Positions 12,241-27,200 of a stretch of DNA of 64,000 bases are shown here, in pieces (within the stretch, counting starts at the first letter, position 1; each line of letters opens with the position of its first letter). Under the pieces are notes generated by a model, which worked only from the letters and a program-made list of their open reading frames with translations, ran no database searches and was not told the DNA's origin. The DNA lies in assembly GCA_026874595.1 (NCBI GenBank), contig CM049307.1, positions 59,902,870 to 59,966,869 of the forward strand, written 5' to 3'. The stretch comes from Sipunculus nudus (taxonomy: Eukaryota > Annelida > Sipuncula > Golfingiida > Sipunculidae). The translations under genes were made by a program, and so were the position numbers.

Positions 12241-15200
12241 CTGAATTTGAAAAATGCAAGAGCAATCGTGAATAAAGAAATCCAAAAATCACCTCTCATC
12301 TCTGTCCAATTAATGTACCTCAATATCAGTATACCTTTTCTTTCAGAAATCTTGCAAGATTCTATGACTGATATATGGCTCTACATTGAAGCAGTACCAC
12401 TATCTGTCATAATTAACTTTAAACAGCCACAAAGGTTAATTATGATGTTTAATATACATTTATATTTAAAAGAAAACAGAAAATATTAGAGTAGTATCAG
12501 TTATCTTAGAAGCTTAGGGAACGCAATTTGAGCATCTAGAAACTTTCAGTCAACATTAAAGCTATGAAAGAATGAAAGATATCTTTGCATTTGTTAAATG
12601 TTAAGTAAATTGTATGTGAGGAAAATAATGTTATTCTAATCCTTCTCTGCATTTAAAATCCACTGACAGGAGTGATATAAGCATGAACATAATACAGAAA
12701 ATATTTTTTTTAACCACAAACATAAAATAACAAGAGCATGGCAAATGTGCATAATGTGCCCATTGTGTATCTGGTGACCTCTGACCTCATTAAATATGCA
12801 TGAATTTTGATGAGAAGGTAATTCAGGTGAGAAACTCTATTAGTATATATGTATAATGAGTTTCATGACAATCAATAGGATTTTTGGTAAGTCACCAAGG
12901 TGCCTCCGAAGTGCTGTGACCTCTGACCTCATTAAATAAGCATGGACTTTGCTGGAAATAGAACTAAGGTGAGATATTTTATTGATTAACATTTCTGATG
13001 AGTTATATCAAAATCCTTCATTTTCTTCCTAAGTTACTGTAGCGATACCACAAAGAAATCTAGTGACCCATGACCTTATGAAATATGCGTGGATGTTGCC
13101 CATAATCAAACTCAGGCGAGATAATCTGTTGTTAAGTAGTTATGGTGAGTTTCGTGAAAATCCATCAAAGTCAAGTTATCGCGGTGACACTAAAAGTTAA
13201 CGGACAGAGGGTGGGTACACCATATTTCTCAGTTCATATGACAGCCGTATTATAATGGAGCTTGTGAATTATTTTATGTGAATGGGGGAAATGTCCAGTG
13301 TCTTATATTGTTGAAAAGATATGAGGGTCTGACAGCACATTGACTTTATAGGTTAAATGGAACAGGACAATAATCATTACTTATGTAGCCCCTGCAATGT
13401 TAGATATCCAGGAAAATCTTACCAAGCTCATCAGGATTTCGTCCAAGAGCGATGGCCTTAGCAAGACCAGTGGTCCTCTCATCTGCGAGATCACAGAGAG
13501 CGGCTTCTATCCGCCTGTAATAAGACAGGATTCAACACATTCATAAGGATATTATACTTGATACAATGTGGAAGATATTCCACTAGTAATTATCTAATTG
13601 GGAACATAAGAGAACCTGCTCTTTTGTGCAAGACCATGCTGTAAAAAGGTGTATCATGTCATATGGAAGATCTTTAATATCCAACCTGTTGTGTTGTATG
13701 AACATCATAGGGCATATGGTGACTTATGTGTAAGTGACAGACATGCATATAATGTCAATCACAATGCAGGATTACTCCTACTACTAGCAGAATGTATCAA
13801 AATAATATAAGCCATTGTAGTATTGATCCTAGAATACCCTCTGAAGCATACCACAGACAATACCCAGGATAATTAAAATCTCTATTTCTGACATTTAAAT
13901 TAGGTAACACTTTCTGGAATTTTGTGAGTTAAATAAATAGAAAATCTCAAAAGACTACTATGGGATTTGAGGAAACTAAATGAAATAAAATTGCCAGGAT
14001 GCAATCAGATTTTAAAATAAGATTACAGCTTTTCATTGTGTTACAATGAGTTTTCATCATTAATTATGCACGTATCTGGCCAGTAACCTACAAAGGCAAC
14101 TGATGATTCTATTCCTGCTAACATGAACAGAGAACTTAATGTGCACCAACCTGTCAGGCAGTGTTTTAGGAATCCATTCCAGGACGCATTTCATTTGATG
14201 ACTAGGGTTCAGAAGGCAATGAGGGAAGGCCACGGAGCTGGTCTTGAGTTCCATAGTAACGTTAAAAGCTTCGCTGTTGACTGCCACTTGCTTAGTAACA
14301 CAATGACCAACCCACGTCAGGTCATCCTCAGATTCCTCGTGTACTTTTGAGTTCTCATTCTTAACAAATTTATCTGGCTCCAACCCCATGTACTGTACAC
14401 ATATAAAGTCATATGTTAAGTCTCTGGTGGAGCGCTTCTCAAGCACCTGTGGAACCCCAAGTATTTTAGCTAAGTCCGGGTCTAGAATCAACGAAGTTGC
14501 TTCCTTGGCTTGAGCAACCCTGGCACTGATACCTAGGTCAGAACTGAAATTGATATACCTATCCCTGCACCAATTTAACGGTAATGTAAACGTGCCTGTT
14601 ACAACATCACCTCTCATCGTGGCAGTTTCTCGCCATCTTATATGCACATCTCTTATAAAGGCTGACTCATCGCTTAAAACTGAACAATGGGCTGCTTCCA
14701 TGGCAACGACTGGCATCCATGCATTCTGGTACGCTTCAACATCTCGGAAGTTTTGCTTGGCAGCTCGCAAAATTGTCGGTGTGGTGAAACAGTGCATAGG
14801 ATCAGCGTGATGGCTGAGGCACATGTTAAGTTTGGGGGTCAGGTTGTACAACTGTATGCAGGGAGCCAGCAAACCCTTCATCAACTGGGCAGTCAACTGC
14901 ACCTTAACAACAGCACACACCTCCATCTTCAGAGAATACTCACAGTAATGATTCTTAATCAATGCCCTCGCTCTCATTTCTGAAGTCACTTCGCTCGTGT
15001 ATACATCATTGTCACCTGATTGCGTAATCATCTCTTCTGCCCCGGCCACTGATTCCATGATCCTGACAAAGCTGCCGTCAACCACGCTGTAGAGCACCCG
15101 CTGCCATGCCGCAGCAGGCATGCTGTACACGAACCTATGAGGATCAAGCAAGGCAGTCTCTCTATCCGATGTTCTCTGGTGTTCAACTGGTTGTAAATCG

Positions 15201-18200
15201 TATATTCTTTGCTTCCATTTGAGGTCCATGCTCTGCTCATCTGTGACACCTGGCCGTTCTGAGGGGTTAAGATTGCTGATTGTGACGCGTCCCTGAGATG
15301 GGAGGATTGCGGGGATAGTTGGGAAGCGGAGATGAACACTTCGGGCATCAATATCTTCAATCACAGGGTAGGCAGTCAGAGGTCTGCTTCGTAATGAGGA
15401 GGAGAGATGGAGTGCATAGGTAGCCCTTTCGTATCGTGTCGCCTTCACTGCTTGGTCTGAGCAATGAATGCACATGGCAGCCATGTCATGTTGACTATAT
15501 GGAGAAGGCTGATCATCCAACATGGCTGACACGAGCCGATGTACCACCAAATCCATATATCTACGAAGTGGGGAGGTGAAGTGTGTGTAACATGCCATGT
15601 TAATGCTGTAATGCCACCATTCTTCTTCTGGGATATCACCGGAGCAAACATAAACTGAGCGTTCTTGGGTAGCAAAAAGCTGCATCTGTGCCACAGCAAG
15701 CTGTGGGTGGAGCTCTGGGGAACACACCAAGTGTCGTATCTCTGCAAGATCTTCATCCTGCACAGCCGCCAGAAGATCGTCCCAGCATGTCTGTAACACC
15801 TGCATATTTTGAACCTGACTGTCTGGTGGTCGTGGAATACAAACACAGGCTCCAATGCAACGGCACACCAACCCTGGGTACAGAAACGGTCGTGTGAGAG
15901 CAATGGAGTTCCTTGCGTTACCTGTGTGCTTCTGCCTCCAAACATCTAAAGCTAGTTCATTTGGTTGTTGCTGTGCTCTCAGGGGGGTACATTTAGGGAA
16001 TTTATCCAAGAGTAATTTCGCCATTTGGTGATTTGCCATTATCATGATTTCTTCAATCAGTAGGTGTGCTTCAGGGTTTTCCCTGATATCGTCACTAAAG
16101 GACTGGTTATGTTGTGCATTACCCAGGCGCTGGCCTTTCCATAATTGGGCCAAGCGGTGAAGGATCATTAAACTCGCTGCCAGTACGGGATCAGGATCAT
16201 CATGTTCATCAATGATTACCTCTGCTTGATTGTAAGTGAGCTGCTTCTTCACGTTAATCACACACCTCTTTACCTGGGCCTTTAAAACCTCGCCCGTGTT
16301 GCTGACAGTTAAGAACAGTGACAGCGTAAGCCTGTCTTTATTGGGCAGCAAACTACAGAGATCTGCACTGAGTCTTTCTGGTATCATACTGATGGGAGCT
16401 TCTCCCTCTGAGTATAGAGAGGATCCTCGCTTGTGACCCTCGTGGTCAATAAAGCTGTCCTTCTTTACGAACCACGCAACATCAGTGATATGAACTCCTA
16501 AAAGGTGGCTTCCATCATTAAGCTGCTCGATACTGAGTGCATCATCAAGGTCTTTTGAACCTTCAGGGTCAATCGTCAGTGTCAGGCGATCACGGTAGTC
16601 AAGTCTGTTTGTGTATGCAGTATAAGGCAGGGTGTAACTCAAACTGTACTGCCTTTGAACCTCATTCATTGTTTCCTCTTTGAATTCCTTTGGAACATTG
16701 TATTCAATATTAATGATTTTCATCCCAGCTTCGATTGTGTTTCCAGCTGGCAAGACACCCACTACTATACCAAGAGGGGAGTAGAAGCGAGATTCCCATT
16801 TCAAGTAACGCACTATGAACAGTTTAGCCTGCGGGTCTGATGGATCTATAGGTTCATAGTGGTGGAATATGATCTCACGATTCTTTGTAAACGTGTAGAC
16901 ACAAACATGCCCTTTTTTGGTTCGATGCAGCCTGTGACGGGTCTCCAGGTTGAACATTTTAGGAATGCCTCTGTTAAGGGGGACCATGAGGCCTGTGTTA
17001 CCCTGCTCTACCATACACACAAACATGCGGTATTTTGGGTTGATGGCCCTTTTTAATATCCCTATAACCTGCCCCATCGGTTCTTTGGCTTTTTCCGCTT
17101 CGGGTGCTTCATCATTTTCCACTTCCAGGACCTCAACCACCACTTCATCCCCGTCGAAGGCCTGACCACAGCGCACCCTACAGGTCATCTTAATCTCCCT
17201 CAGAGCTGACTTAGGGTCAATGACCTGAGCATACATGTTTCTTGAGGAATTAATGTGAATAATACAATGTTTGTATTTCTCTGGTTCTGATTTCAGGAAG
17301 TGCATTAAGCGGTCAGTTGTGTAGTCTGGATAGATGTTGCCTCTCTCTCCTTCACCGTTAGACTCGTCAGAATCTGACTCGTAATGCTTCTCGTAATCAT
17401 CTGCTCCCATCAAGTTCCGTTTCTTCACAGCATCAGCGTAACGTGTGTTATAGGTCACCACAGCATGGCCAGATTCTTCCATTACTTTAACACACTCGAT
17501 CTTGAGAGGACCCTCTGGCTTGGCTTCCTGGTTCCCTACCCTGATCACGTGTTGTGTACTATCTGGGCCTGTCTTCTGTTCCACACTCCTGGTCGTTTTC
17601 ACAGCCTCCTGAGCAAGCTGGATTAAGATTTCATCCGGCTCAATTCGGTAATCCAGACTCCAGTCTTCAAAGAACCCTCCTCTCATAACAGTATCAAACG
17701 GATTAGGGTCTCTCACAGGGCTCTCTGACTTAACACTGTCTGAGGTGCCATTTACTGCCACCTGTTCAGAGTTTTCTCTGGCATTCCCACTGGCGGTGCT
17801 GGCTCCTCCAGTGGCATGTGCTGGCAGCTCATACCCTTCACGGATCATTGTATTCAGTAGGGCAATATTCTCCTGCAAGGCTGGGGAGTTCAGCAAATTA
17901 AACACCTGCAGACGAACGGTTTCCAAAGAAACACTGCTGGGATGGATACTGTTCATCTTCTGACAGTGCTTCAGGAACGTCCGCCAGATGCCATTGCAGT
18001 CTCCAATTGAACACAAGGCTACAGGGTCTCCAATGACAGCAACCAATGACTGAGCCCTGGTGAAAGCAGTGTTAAGAAGTTTCTGGTCTGTCAGGAAACC
18101 AAAGTCTCCAAAGTCCCCATCACATTCAGCAATGTCTTTATTAATTCTTGGAGGATTCTCCACCAAATGTCTTGTGCGCACTGTGCTGATGAATACTGCT

Positions 18201-21200
18201 CTGAACTCCTTTCCTAGAAGATAAAAAGCAAATATAAATTATAAAATAAAGAAAGGCATGATGTCGCATATGCAAAAAAGAGGGTAACTTATATATCATG
18301 CTGATAAATTCAATTATGGTAAAATGTGCTGAACTGAACTGGCTGTGGTCAAGAATTGGAAAAAGGGCTATTTTTTGAAAAAGTTCTTTAAAAATTAGCA
18401 AATTGTCTTTTTAATTTATGAATATTTCACACTACACTTATTTCTTGGCACACAAGTTTTTACCATGAGTAAAATTATGGTTATTATACAGGTACACCTA
18501 TAAAGTATTTTCTTAATTCCCATAAATCAACTATTTTGTGTGATTTGACAAGTAGGTACCTTGGACATTCATTACTCTCTCCACTGTTACATGCTTCATG
18601 CCTTTCTTCCTCAACAAAGACCTGATTTTCAGCACCTGAAAAACATAAAATACATTATAAAGACTTATTTTATCCTTTCAAAGAAAAAGTAGTTAAGCTA
18701 GCCACACTTTGGGTATCTTGCTGATTAATAGGTCATATAGAACCTGCTTTGTGGTCACTGTGCTGACATAAAAGCTTTTCGTGGACAAAAAAAATGGCAA
18801 ATGCAAATTAATGCAAGGTAGAGGAAAAATTATTCTCTTTTTGCAATATGCCATGATGATGTTGAGAGAGCACACTTCACTTGCTTAAAATATCCGTTTC
18901 ATGCATATGCCAAAGCAAGGGTCTTTTTGTTAAAGTTAAGTAAAATTTCTGTGACCAAAAGGATATTACTATTGTTACACATTTACATTCTCCAAAGAGG
19001 GCCATTAAACAGGGATTAAATAAAGAAAAAATATTGTCTTTTCTATAATTGTCAAAATCTATAATGTCACAAATTTTATGATATTTTGGTTTATTTTTTT
19101 TGGAGATTTTCATAGTCCTGATGAAACCCTATATACATACCTGATCATGGTATGGAGTGACTACTCCTATCTGATCTGCCTTCCTTGGTCCCCAGTCATC
19201 AGGCCAGTTCTGATACAACTCACACACGCGGTCAGCTACCTCTTCTAGCTCAGCCACGTTGTAGTAGGTTGTACTGTCTGGGTCCTGAACTTCACGACCT
19301 TGGGCCGAGTAGAAAGTGAGCGGCACTACGCCCTCACAGTCAGGCTGGTTTGTCATGGACTGCAACATCTCAGGACCTCCGTAAAACACAGCAGCGATGA
19401 ATCGGAGGATTTCCATCTTGGTACGGTAGTTGTTGCGCAGGAGAATCGTCAGTGGGTGCGGGCTGTCCTGCTGGTAGTTGTCGTAATGCAGGTACAATCG
19501 CTCTAGCAGCGAGCGGTGGAAACGCTGCTTCTTTGCCTCCATGCTGTATACTTTGGGGCTCATTTGCATGTGGTCCCCGGCTATCACAACGCAAGTTTTC
19601 TCTGTTGCCAATGTCAAAGGCATGATGGCTTCACTTTCAATGGCCTGGCCTGCTTCATCAATGAAAATGTGTGTGAAATATCCCACAAGGTCAAGGTTCC
19701 GCAAGAGAAGTGATGTTGCCAGGGTAGAAATCACAACCTTGCTCCTTTTGATTTCATCTGCTGTGGGTGGGACAAAGGTGTTCATTCCTTGAGATAACAG
19801 GCAGTATTTCTGGACCATGGGATGTACTGTGTTCACTCGTCGCTCATGGAAATACACACGCAGCACACGAACATGGTTGCCAAAATTCTGAGCAAAGGCA
19901 TCAAAATGCTTGGTGATGTAGAGATCTGCTGCACTGTAATCATAAACAAAGTTATATAAATGAGAGTAAAAATAGAAAATTTATTGATTTTATTATTGTG
20001 GATTATTGTTAAAATGCCATCTTAGTGTCAAAATCTATGAATTTTCTAATATTGAGCTTATGTGGGAGCATGTATCTGGCCTGTAGTGATTTAAATATTG
20101 TGACTTTTGACTCTTAATTTAATCTATACATTGATGTAAACTTCCCAGGGTGCCATTTATCTGGACTTTGATGGATGATGATTATTTAATTCATCTATCT
20201 AAAGTAAATATGTGATTCATGTAAATACGTGGTAAGTGTTCCCATTCAAACATTTTTCATCCTGTTATGGAGAAAAGGGCAATATCCAACCACCAAACAC
20301 CAGGACATTATATTTTACCAAACATGCTCCATACTAATTCCAGATCTGTTAATTAGGACACAATAATTACTTTCGTCGGCTGGAGTTTTAAACAAGCGAC
20401 CTTTTATAATTAGGCAGTATTTATTCTATATGTACCTGTTGGACTGTGTGCAAATAAGGATCCTGGCTTCAGGCCGGTGTCGTAACAGCACCATGGCTGA
20501 CTGTGCCAATGTTTCTGTCTTCCCTGTCCCGAAGGGCCCATAAACAATGAGGGGTGGGGTGTATCCCACTCTCTCAGCCACGATGTGCTGTACAATCTTC
20601 ATCTGGTCTTCATTCAACACTGATGAACTGTAACAGGTACAATACAATGCATGCTTATCTCCACAACACTTATGTCTTCATCAAGAAGACAATCTGAAAA
20701 AAAAAAATTAAATCACTGATTATAATGGCTGTTCTAAATGTTGTGCATTATGAGCGTGGGAGTTATGAGAGTAACCTTTACTTACTTCCGCAGTTACAGT
20801 ATCAGTCATTCTCCAAGGTTTTATTAAGCTTTCACTTTCTTAGGCACTGGAGGTGTCCGGCCAATAAAACTTCAGCTCTGAATTCTGATACCTTATCTGC
20901 GTCACAAGCGACACCTATCGGAGATATCTGACACGTATGATTCAGGGTAGCATAAACATGCAAGGCAGTCCACAGCAAAAGCAGCTGTTTTTTTTAGCCC
21001 TGTTACAGTGACATAACATGAAGCGTCCTTGGCAACCGTGAGAACTTGAACGTAACAGGGTTCAACTTGGAAACGCTGCATGTTTTGAACGTATCTGTAT
21101 CTGATTATCCATGCTGTGTACATCAACAAAATAATGATGTTAATTCCTTCATTTCTGGTCATATTACAAAAATATGTAGTTATCTAGCTACAATAAAGTT

Positions 21201-24200
21201 GCATTCTACCTGGTGTATATTTATATTAGACACCTGAATATTTGATATCATCATCTTGCCTTTTTTTTCACATGCAGGATCAGATGACCTAAACCCTGCA
21301 GACCTGAACCCGGCTTCAGTGCACATGATCATGGAAAAGGTCTATTATCTGTATTTTAACAGATGGTGGTGCCGCTAACCATTGTTGTGCAACTCCTCTG
21401 GGGCCACACCTTTGAAATACTTATTTTTTTGTCTTGAACTGTTAGGTCTTGGAGTGCCGCATACCATGCAAAGTTCTATGGGGGTTTGTTTCAAATATGT
21501 ACACCTATATTCTGAGAAATTTGACATTATTTCCCCAAGGGGATATCTCAGGAATTCCTATCAGAAACATAATGAGTTACACAAGAACTGGTAATATGCA
21601 AGTACACTTAATGCAGACACTGACCTGGCATCCAGGTGGTGTTGGCCACTGCGGAGTGGGCTGTAACGGCTCAGATCTGGGAACACGGTGGTGGTGTTGT
21701 CCATCTGGTCCAGCGCGTAGTGCATCTGACAGATAGGAAGGCGGTTCATCTGGAACTGTATCTCAATGTCTATCTGGTCCCCATTGTTTAAGCCAAGCTC
21801 CTGGCAACATCTGAACAACAAGAAAACATTGAAATAACACATGTTAAATTAAATCAAAGATTAAGAAATTCATTAGGAAGAATTTAACTTTTCGTTTATA
21901 CATCACATAAATAGGAAACATCCATATCACCTTGGAGAAAGACACAAGTAGATGTAATCTCGTCCCCTTCCATCATAGTCAAAGTTCTCCTTGGTCACAA
22001 TGAGGGCTTCGTAGACCTTAGTCTGAGTGTCATAGATTGGTGCTAGCAGTGCTCGCGTCACGCTTGTAAGGATGAGTTTACCAGCATCAGTGTCCTCGCT
22101 GAGCTGATCGGAGAGTGGGACCCGAGCGAAGAGTTCTCCTGGCCGAGCAAATATCATGGTTGTCTCGCTGATAGTGTTCATCAGCTCTATACTTGTCTTC
22201 AGGTTGAAACTGTAATAAAATTGTTCATGAAATTTTTTTAAAAACGTATTTCCTCTTTTTCTATTAAGTCTTTATACTATTGTTAATGATGTTCCTTAAT
22301 CAAATAATTTGCCAACCAAAATCTCTGGTTATTTAAACACTGGTGTTTACTTATGGTCTCTCAATCATGATAGAGTGAAGCTAACATACTGCTGCAAAAT
22401 ATCTAACACTGCAACTAATACTTTCATAATGGAAAATGTTATCTTGAAAATTTAATCTATAATGGACTTCAGTTTTACATATACCTACATACTTTAACTT
22501 TCAGGTAAAGTTCAGACAGTATAATGGATAGATGAGTGAATCAATGTCAGCGAGTCCAATGAGAAAAAATCATGCTTATTTACAGAGGAAAAACTGCACA
22601 ACAGCATATTCTCACACAAATGAATGACCAGAATATTTCTATCAAACATAAAACTGAGGAATAACAACTGACCAAACTTTGCTGTGCCCCTTGTTTGAAC
22701 CATAAAAGTCCCACATACCTTGAAATGATATGGTGTCTGGTCAGTTCCTCTATCTGTAGGAGCTTGTGCATCTTATGGAAATAGTTATGTCTGTTGAGCT
22801 CCACACCCACACTGTGCTGGGTGATGACTGTATCAGCCGACTCCGGAGCTTTGTACTTCCTCAGTACCAACTGACTGAACTCTCCTGTGTCTGCCTTGTC
22901 GTCATTGCGGATGATCTCCCGGTTATCTGCTGTCCACCTGAAAAAGGAATAAATCAATAATACATGCAGGAACCTTTATGACTGACAACTTGCCTCCGAC
23001 ATACGGGTAGCATTCAAGACTATCCAAAATAATGTTGCATTATACAAATTACAACTGAATGGATTAATATTCCGTGTAAATTTTAATACACAGGTATAAT
23101 GAAAGTCAGAAAAAAGTGATTTAGCCCCGCTAAAGGTCAAAGAGCTAGCTGGCTGGACAACAATTCCAATCTCTAATAGCTCAGCATAACTGAAAGTCAG
23201 GTAAGCTTAATACAGAACCTTTATCAGCAAGTCAAATAAAGGTCATTTATTGGATGGGGTGGGGGATTATGAGCAACTATTACCTGTCAAAGTTGAGTTT
23301 CTGCCTCAGTTTCTTCACCTTGTCCTGTACAAACTGTGTGCCCACTTCTACATTCAGTTTCTGTACAAGCTTGGGGTATGTGCCAAAGTCAAACACCACC
23401 CACTGGCTGAATGATCCAAACATCCCTGCTGTGAACCGTGTCTCCACCTGGTAGCCACCTCCTACTGCAGCAAAGACCATACCAGTAGCTAGCTGACAGG
23501 CTGGGTCCAGCCCAGGCCCCACCAGCTCAAAGTGTAGTCTGTCCTTGTTGTACAGCAGGGCTACTTTGTCCAACTTTCTTCCCTGAAGATACAGAAAAGA
23601 ATATTTTAATATTAAATAAACTGACTTTTAACCTGAAAGGATAATTAAGTAATCAATAATACTGTTGATGTATAAATTATAGTAGGTCTAAATATTTTGT
23701 GTCTTTATACCTTGAGTTCTTGGAACTGAACATCATATCACAATTGTTAACTGTGCCACTGTGGTAACATCTGAAATAGATATCCAAATACAGGGTTGTA
23801 TGTTAACTGTAAAGGTGCTCCCTAAAAGAGAAAGTTAAAAATTGTTTATTCTTAATATTTTTTTTTAACAAGGGACCAGTGACTAACTTAGTCCCCAACT
23901 GCAAATTTCTCTCTGCACCGTTTTAATTATCCTCCCTCCTTAAGGAAAGCTCGACTACAGCAGGGCTGCAGCAATCAATGCACAGGTGGACTGCAGCAAT
24001 CACTGCATTAAAATATATAAGCCATGTATCAAGCATAACACCTTTGATCTTTTAATGGTCTCACCTGTGTGTGTACATTGAATATCCAGGTAAACGTGGC
24101 TGATTTCTCCTGTTTGTACAGACTCAGCTCCTCGTTACAGGATATGAAGATTCCATCCATGTCCTCTGTCAGCTGTACAAGAAAAAGTCAAGAAAATATA

Positions 24201-27200
24201 ACTTAGTGTGAGGAGTTATGGACTGAAAATGGATGGTCAAATTTAATTCATCTGCATAATAATATTTTGAGGGTGAAATCAGTGTTAAATCCTGCATGCT
24301 GGCAAAGTAAGGCGCAGGGTAGCGGCTCACTGCCACCCATACAGTGATATTCAAATATTAATTCTTGACAAATATGAGAAGCATTATTTATTAATTATAT
24401 TTCATGTTTATGTGTGAACAATTTCAAACAGAATTACTTTCATGTGCAGATCAAACTCCTGATGATGTGTAAAATATCCATTTACCATAAGGGTAAAGGG
24501 ATTTATGCGATCACACTTCTTATGTTTACTTTTGGCAGCTGCAGCTATATATTGTTGTTTTGTAGTTTTCCATGGGAACTGACCAATCACACGGACGTTT
24601 GGCCTTTGCCCCCGATAGGAGCCAGCTGGTATTTAACCTCCAACTCGACATCTGCCACCAGCCATCCTTTTAACTGGTGTGGTGTGTGAGCATAAATGTT
24701 GTGTTGGCTCTAATACATAATTACACATTTAAATGGACTTGAAAAGAGTTGTTTTCTTAAAGCATTTAATGATGACAAATCTTATGGTGTCAAAGTCTGT
24801 CCTTTTAGGCTTTTAAAACAGGGGTTTCAAACCATCCAAGTGTCAAAGTAATGTAAAATACAACATAGCAAGTCAGGAACATTATTTATTTTACTGGGTA
24901 ACAAATAGCTTATTAGTATACACTGACACTAAGCCACAGGTCTATAACATTATTTCAAACAGCTGATTAAGTAAATGAGAAGTCACACTTCTTACGAGTT
25001 CCAGTACCATTAACAATGCTCTACAGTCCTATTTCCAACTTCTGTCAACCTGTTTTTGTAGATAATTTTCTTAAAAGTATATTTTCCAATAATTTCATAG
25101 AAAACTGCATATGGAAATGACAACCTAATATGGCAATTAAGAATTTTACAATAAATCCCCAGTTTCTGTTTCACAGCTTTTTAGTCTTTTCGCAGTGATC
25201 TGGTATATATGATGTGTTCCTGCATGAGTAGCCATCTTTGTTTTAGCTATAGTCCATTTCACTACCTGCTGTCCACCTGTTTTTTGTAGATGATTTTCTT
25301 AAAAATTTATATTTTTCAATTTTTTCAAGAAAACATTATATGGAAGAGACAACCTAATATGGCAGTTAAGAATTTTACAATAAATCCCCCCATTTATGTT
25401 TCACAACATTTAAGTCTTTTTATCATGATCTGGCAGATATGGTGTGTCCCTCCATAAGTAGCCATTTTTGTTTTAGCTGGTTATATTTTTTAGAGTGTTT
25501 ACATGAGATCATCCAATCAGCAGCTGTCAGTTGAGGCTTTTTTTGCATGTGACCAATGACCTTGACTGCCATAAGTGGGTCTGGTATGTTGTAAAATGTA
25601 GACTGATTTCTCATATTTTCAGAAAATTCTATTATTCAAATAAGGCGTAAGCTAGGAATTCAGTTAACTTGTTGAAAAATAGGTTCTGAAATCCTCTCCT
25701 GTACATTATAATTGTTTCCCTTGAAATATACCTATTAAAAATTTTCATAGCAAAAAACCGGTGGACATGAGGGGATGAAACAGACTATAGTTATACTTTT
25801 AAGAATGTTAACACGACATCATCCAACCAACAGCTGTCATTTGAGGCTGTTTTTGCATGTGACCAATGACCTGGACTGCCTTAATTTGGTCTGATATGTT
25901 GTAAAATGTGGACTGATTTCTCATATTTTAAAAAATTATGTTACTTAAATAAGGTGTGGTGTAGGTATTTATTTACCAAGTTGAAAATTAGGTCCTTTTG
26001 TCCTCTACTCTTCACTATAAATGTTTTGCTTGAAAAGTAAAAAATAAAAATTTTCATAGCAAAAAACAGGTGGACATGAGGTGATGAAACGGACTATAGT
26101 ATTAGGAATCAGTTTTAAAGAGCTGACAATCAACCATCAGTCACCCACCACAGTGATCCCGTTGTCTGCTGCTTCGTACTCTTCCACCAGGGCATCCATG
26201 TATGAATACACGCCCTCTTTCCTCGCCATGTCTCGCTTCATCTGTCTCCACTCCCAGCGCTCCTTCCACTCATCCAGCTCCTCCCGGCTGTGTGCATCAG
26301 GACACAGGTTGTACATGTCTGGTTTACTGGCATATGGGCATTTGTCATGCATGTGCCTGGAAAGGATATACAAGCAAAATTCAACTAGAAATTTCAGCCA
26401 TTGGAGATGCCATAGTTTCCCCAGACAATTAAGGCATACCTCCTTATAAAACAGACTTCCTTCTTCAGAAGCACTTATGACATTTGAGGAGGGCAAGGCA
26501 ACCACAAAAATTTGAAATAGTTATGGGATTAACATAAATCCTATTTATTCGCAGGTTTTACCTTGAAGACTAAACTCAAAGTCACCAGTCTCCAAACATG
26601 TCAGAGTTCTTGGTAAAAACAATCTGTGTGTCACATTTGAAGGAAAAAGATGGGTCAGATGTTATCAAACTCTTGGGATAACTAATCATCTGACATCTTT
26701 CATTTGGATTTTCAGAAAGATACATCTATCCACTTGTATTTTTTTTCACCAAATATAAACAAATTCAAGGTCTAGACCTCTCTCATAGTACAGGTCGTGA
26801 GCCTAATTTAAATAAACTTTATCCTATAACTTATATCTATGCATGTGCATAATATGAAAGAAATCTGTCCATTAGTTTTTTACTTATAAAGCTTACAGTA
26901 CTGTAAAGTGGCAATGATTGGGATATTAAAGACACAATAACAAGAAAATGACAATGATACAGGAAAGAAAGGGTTAATCTATACATGTATAAAACAACCC
27001 ATGGACCATGAGGCTTTCCTGAAGATCCTGGCTCTATGTTTGAAAATAAACAACAGAAGTACAAGGCACCATGGGAAATCAATGACAGTTGAACACTGGC
27101 TGATGGAGATTAAATGTGCATAATCTTAAAACTAGATTATCTGTAATATATGCCATTAATTTTTTTTTGTGAAAAGTGTTCAAACAAGGGTTCTAAGTCC

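Noticed and set aside
14123-17963. Several plus-strand open frames opposite exon 18
   Set aside because: They are shadows of the long minus-strand coding exon, with no start context, splice signals or recognisable product.
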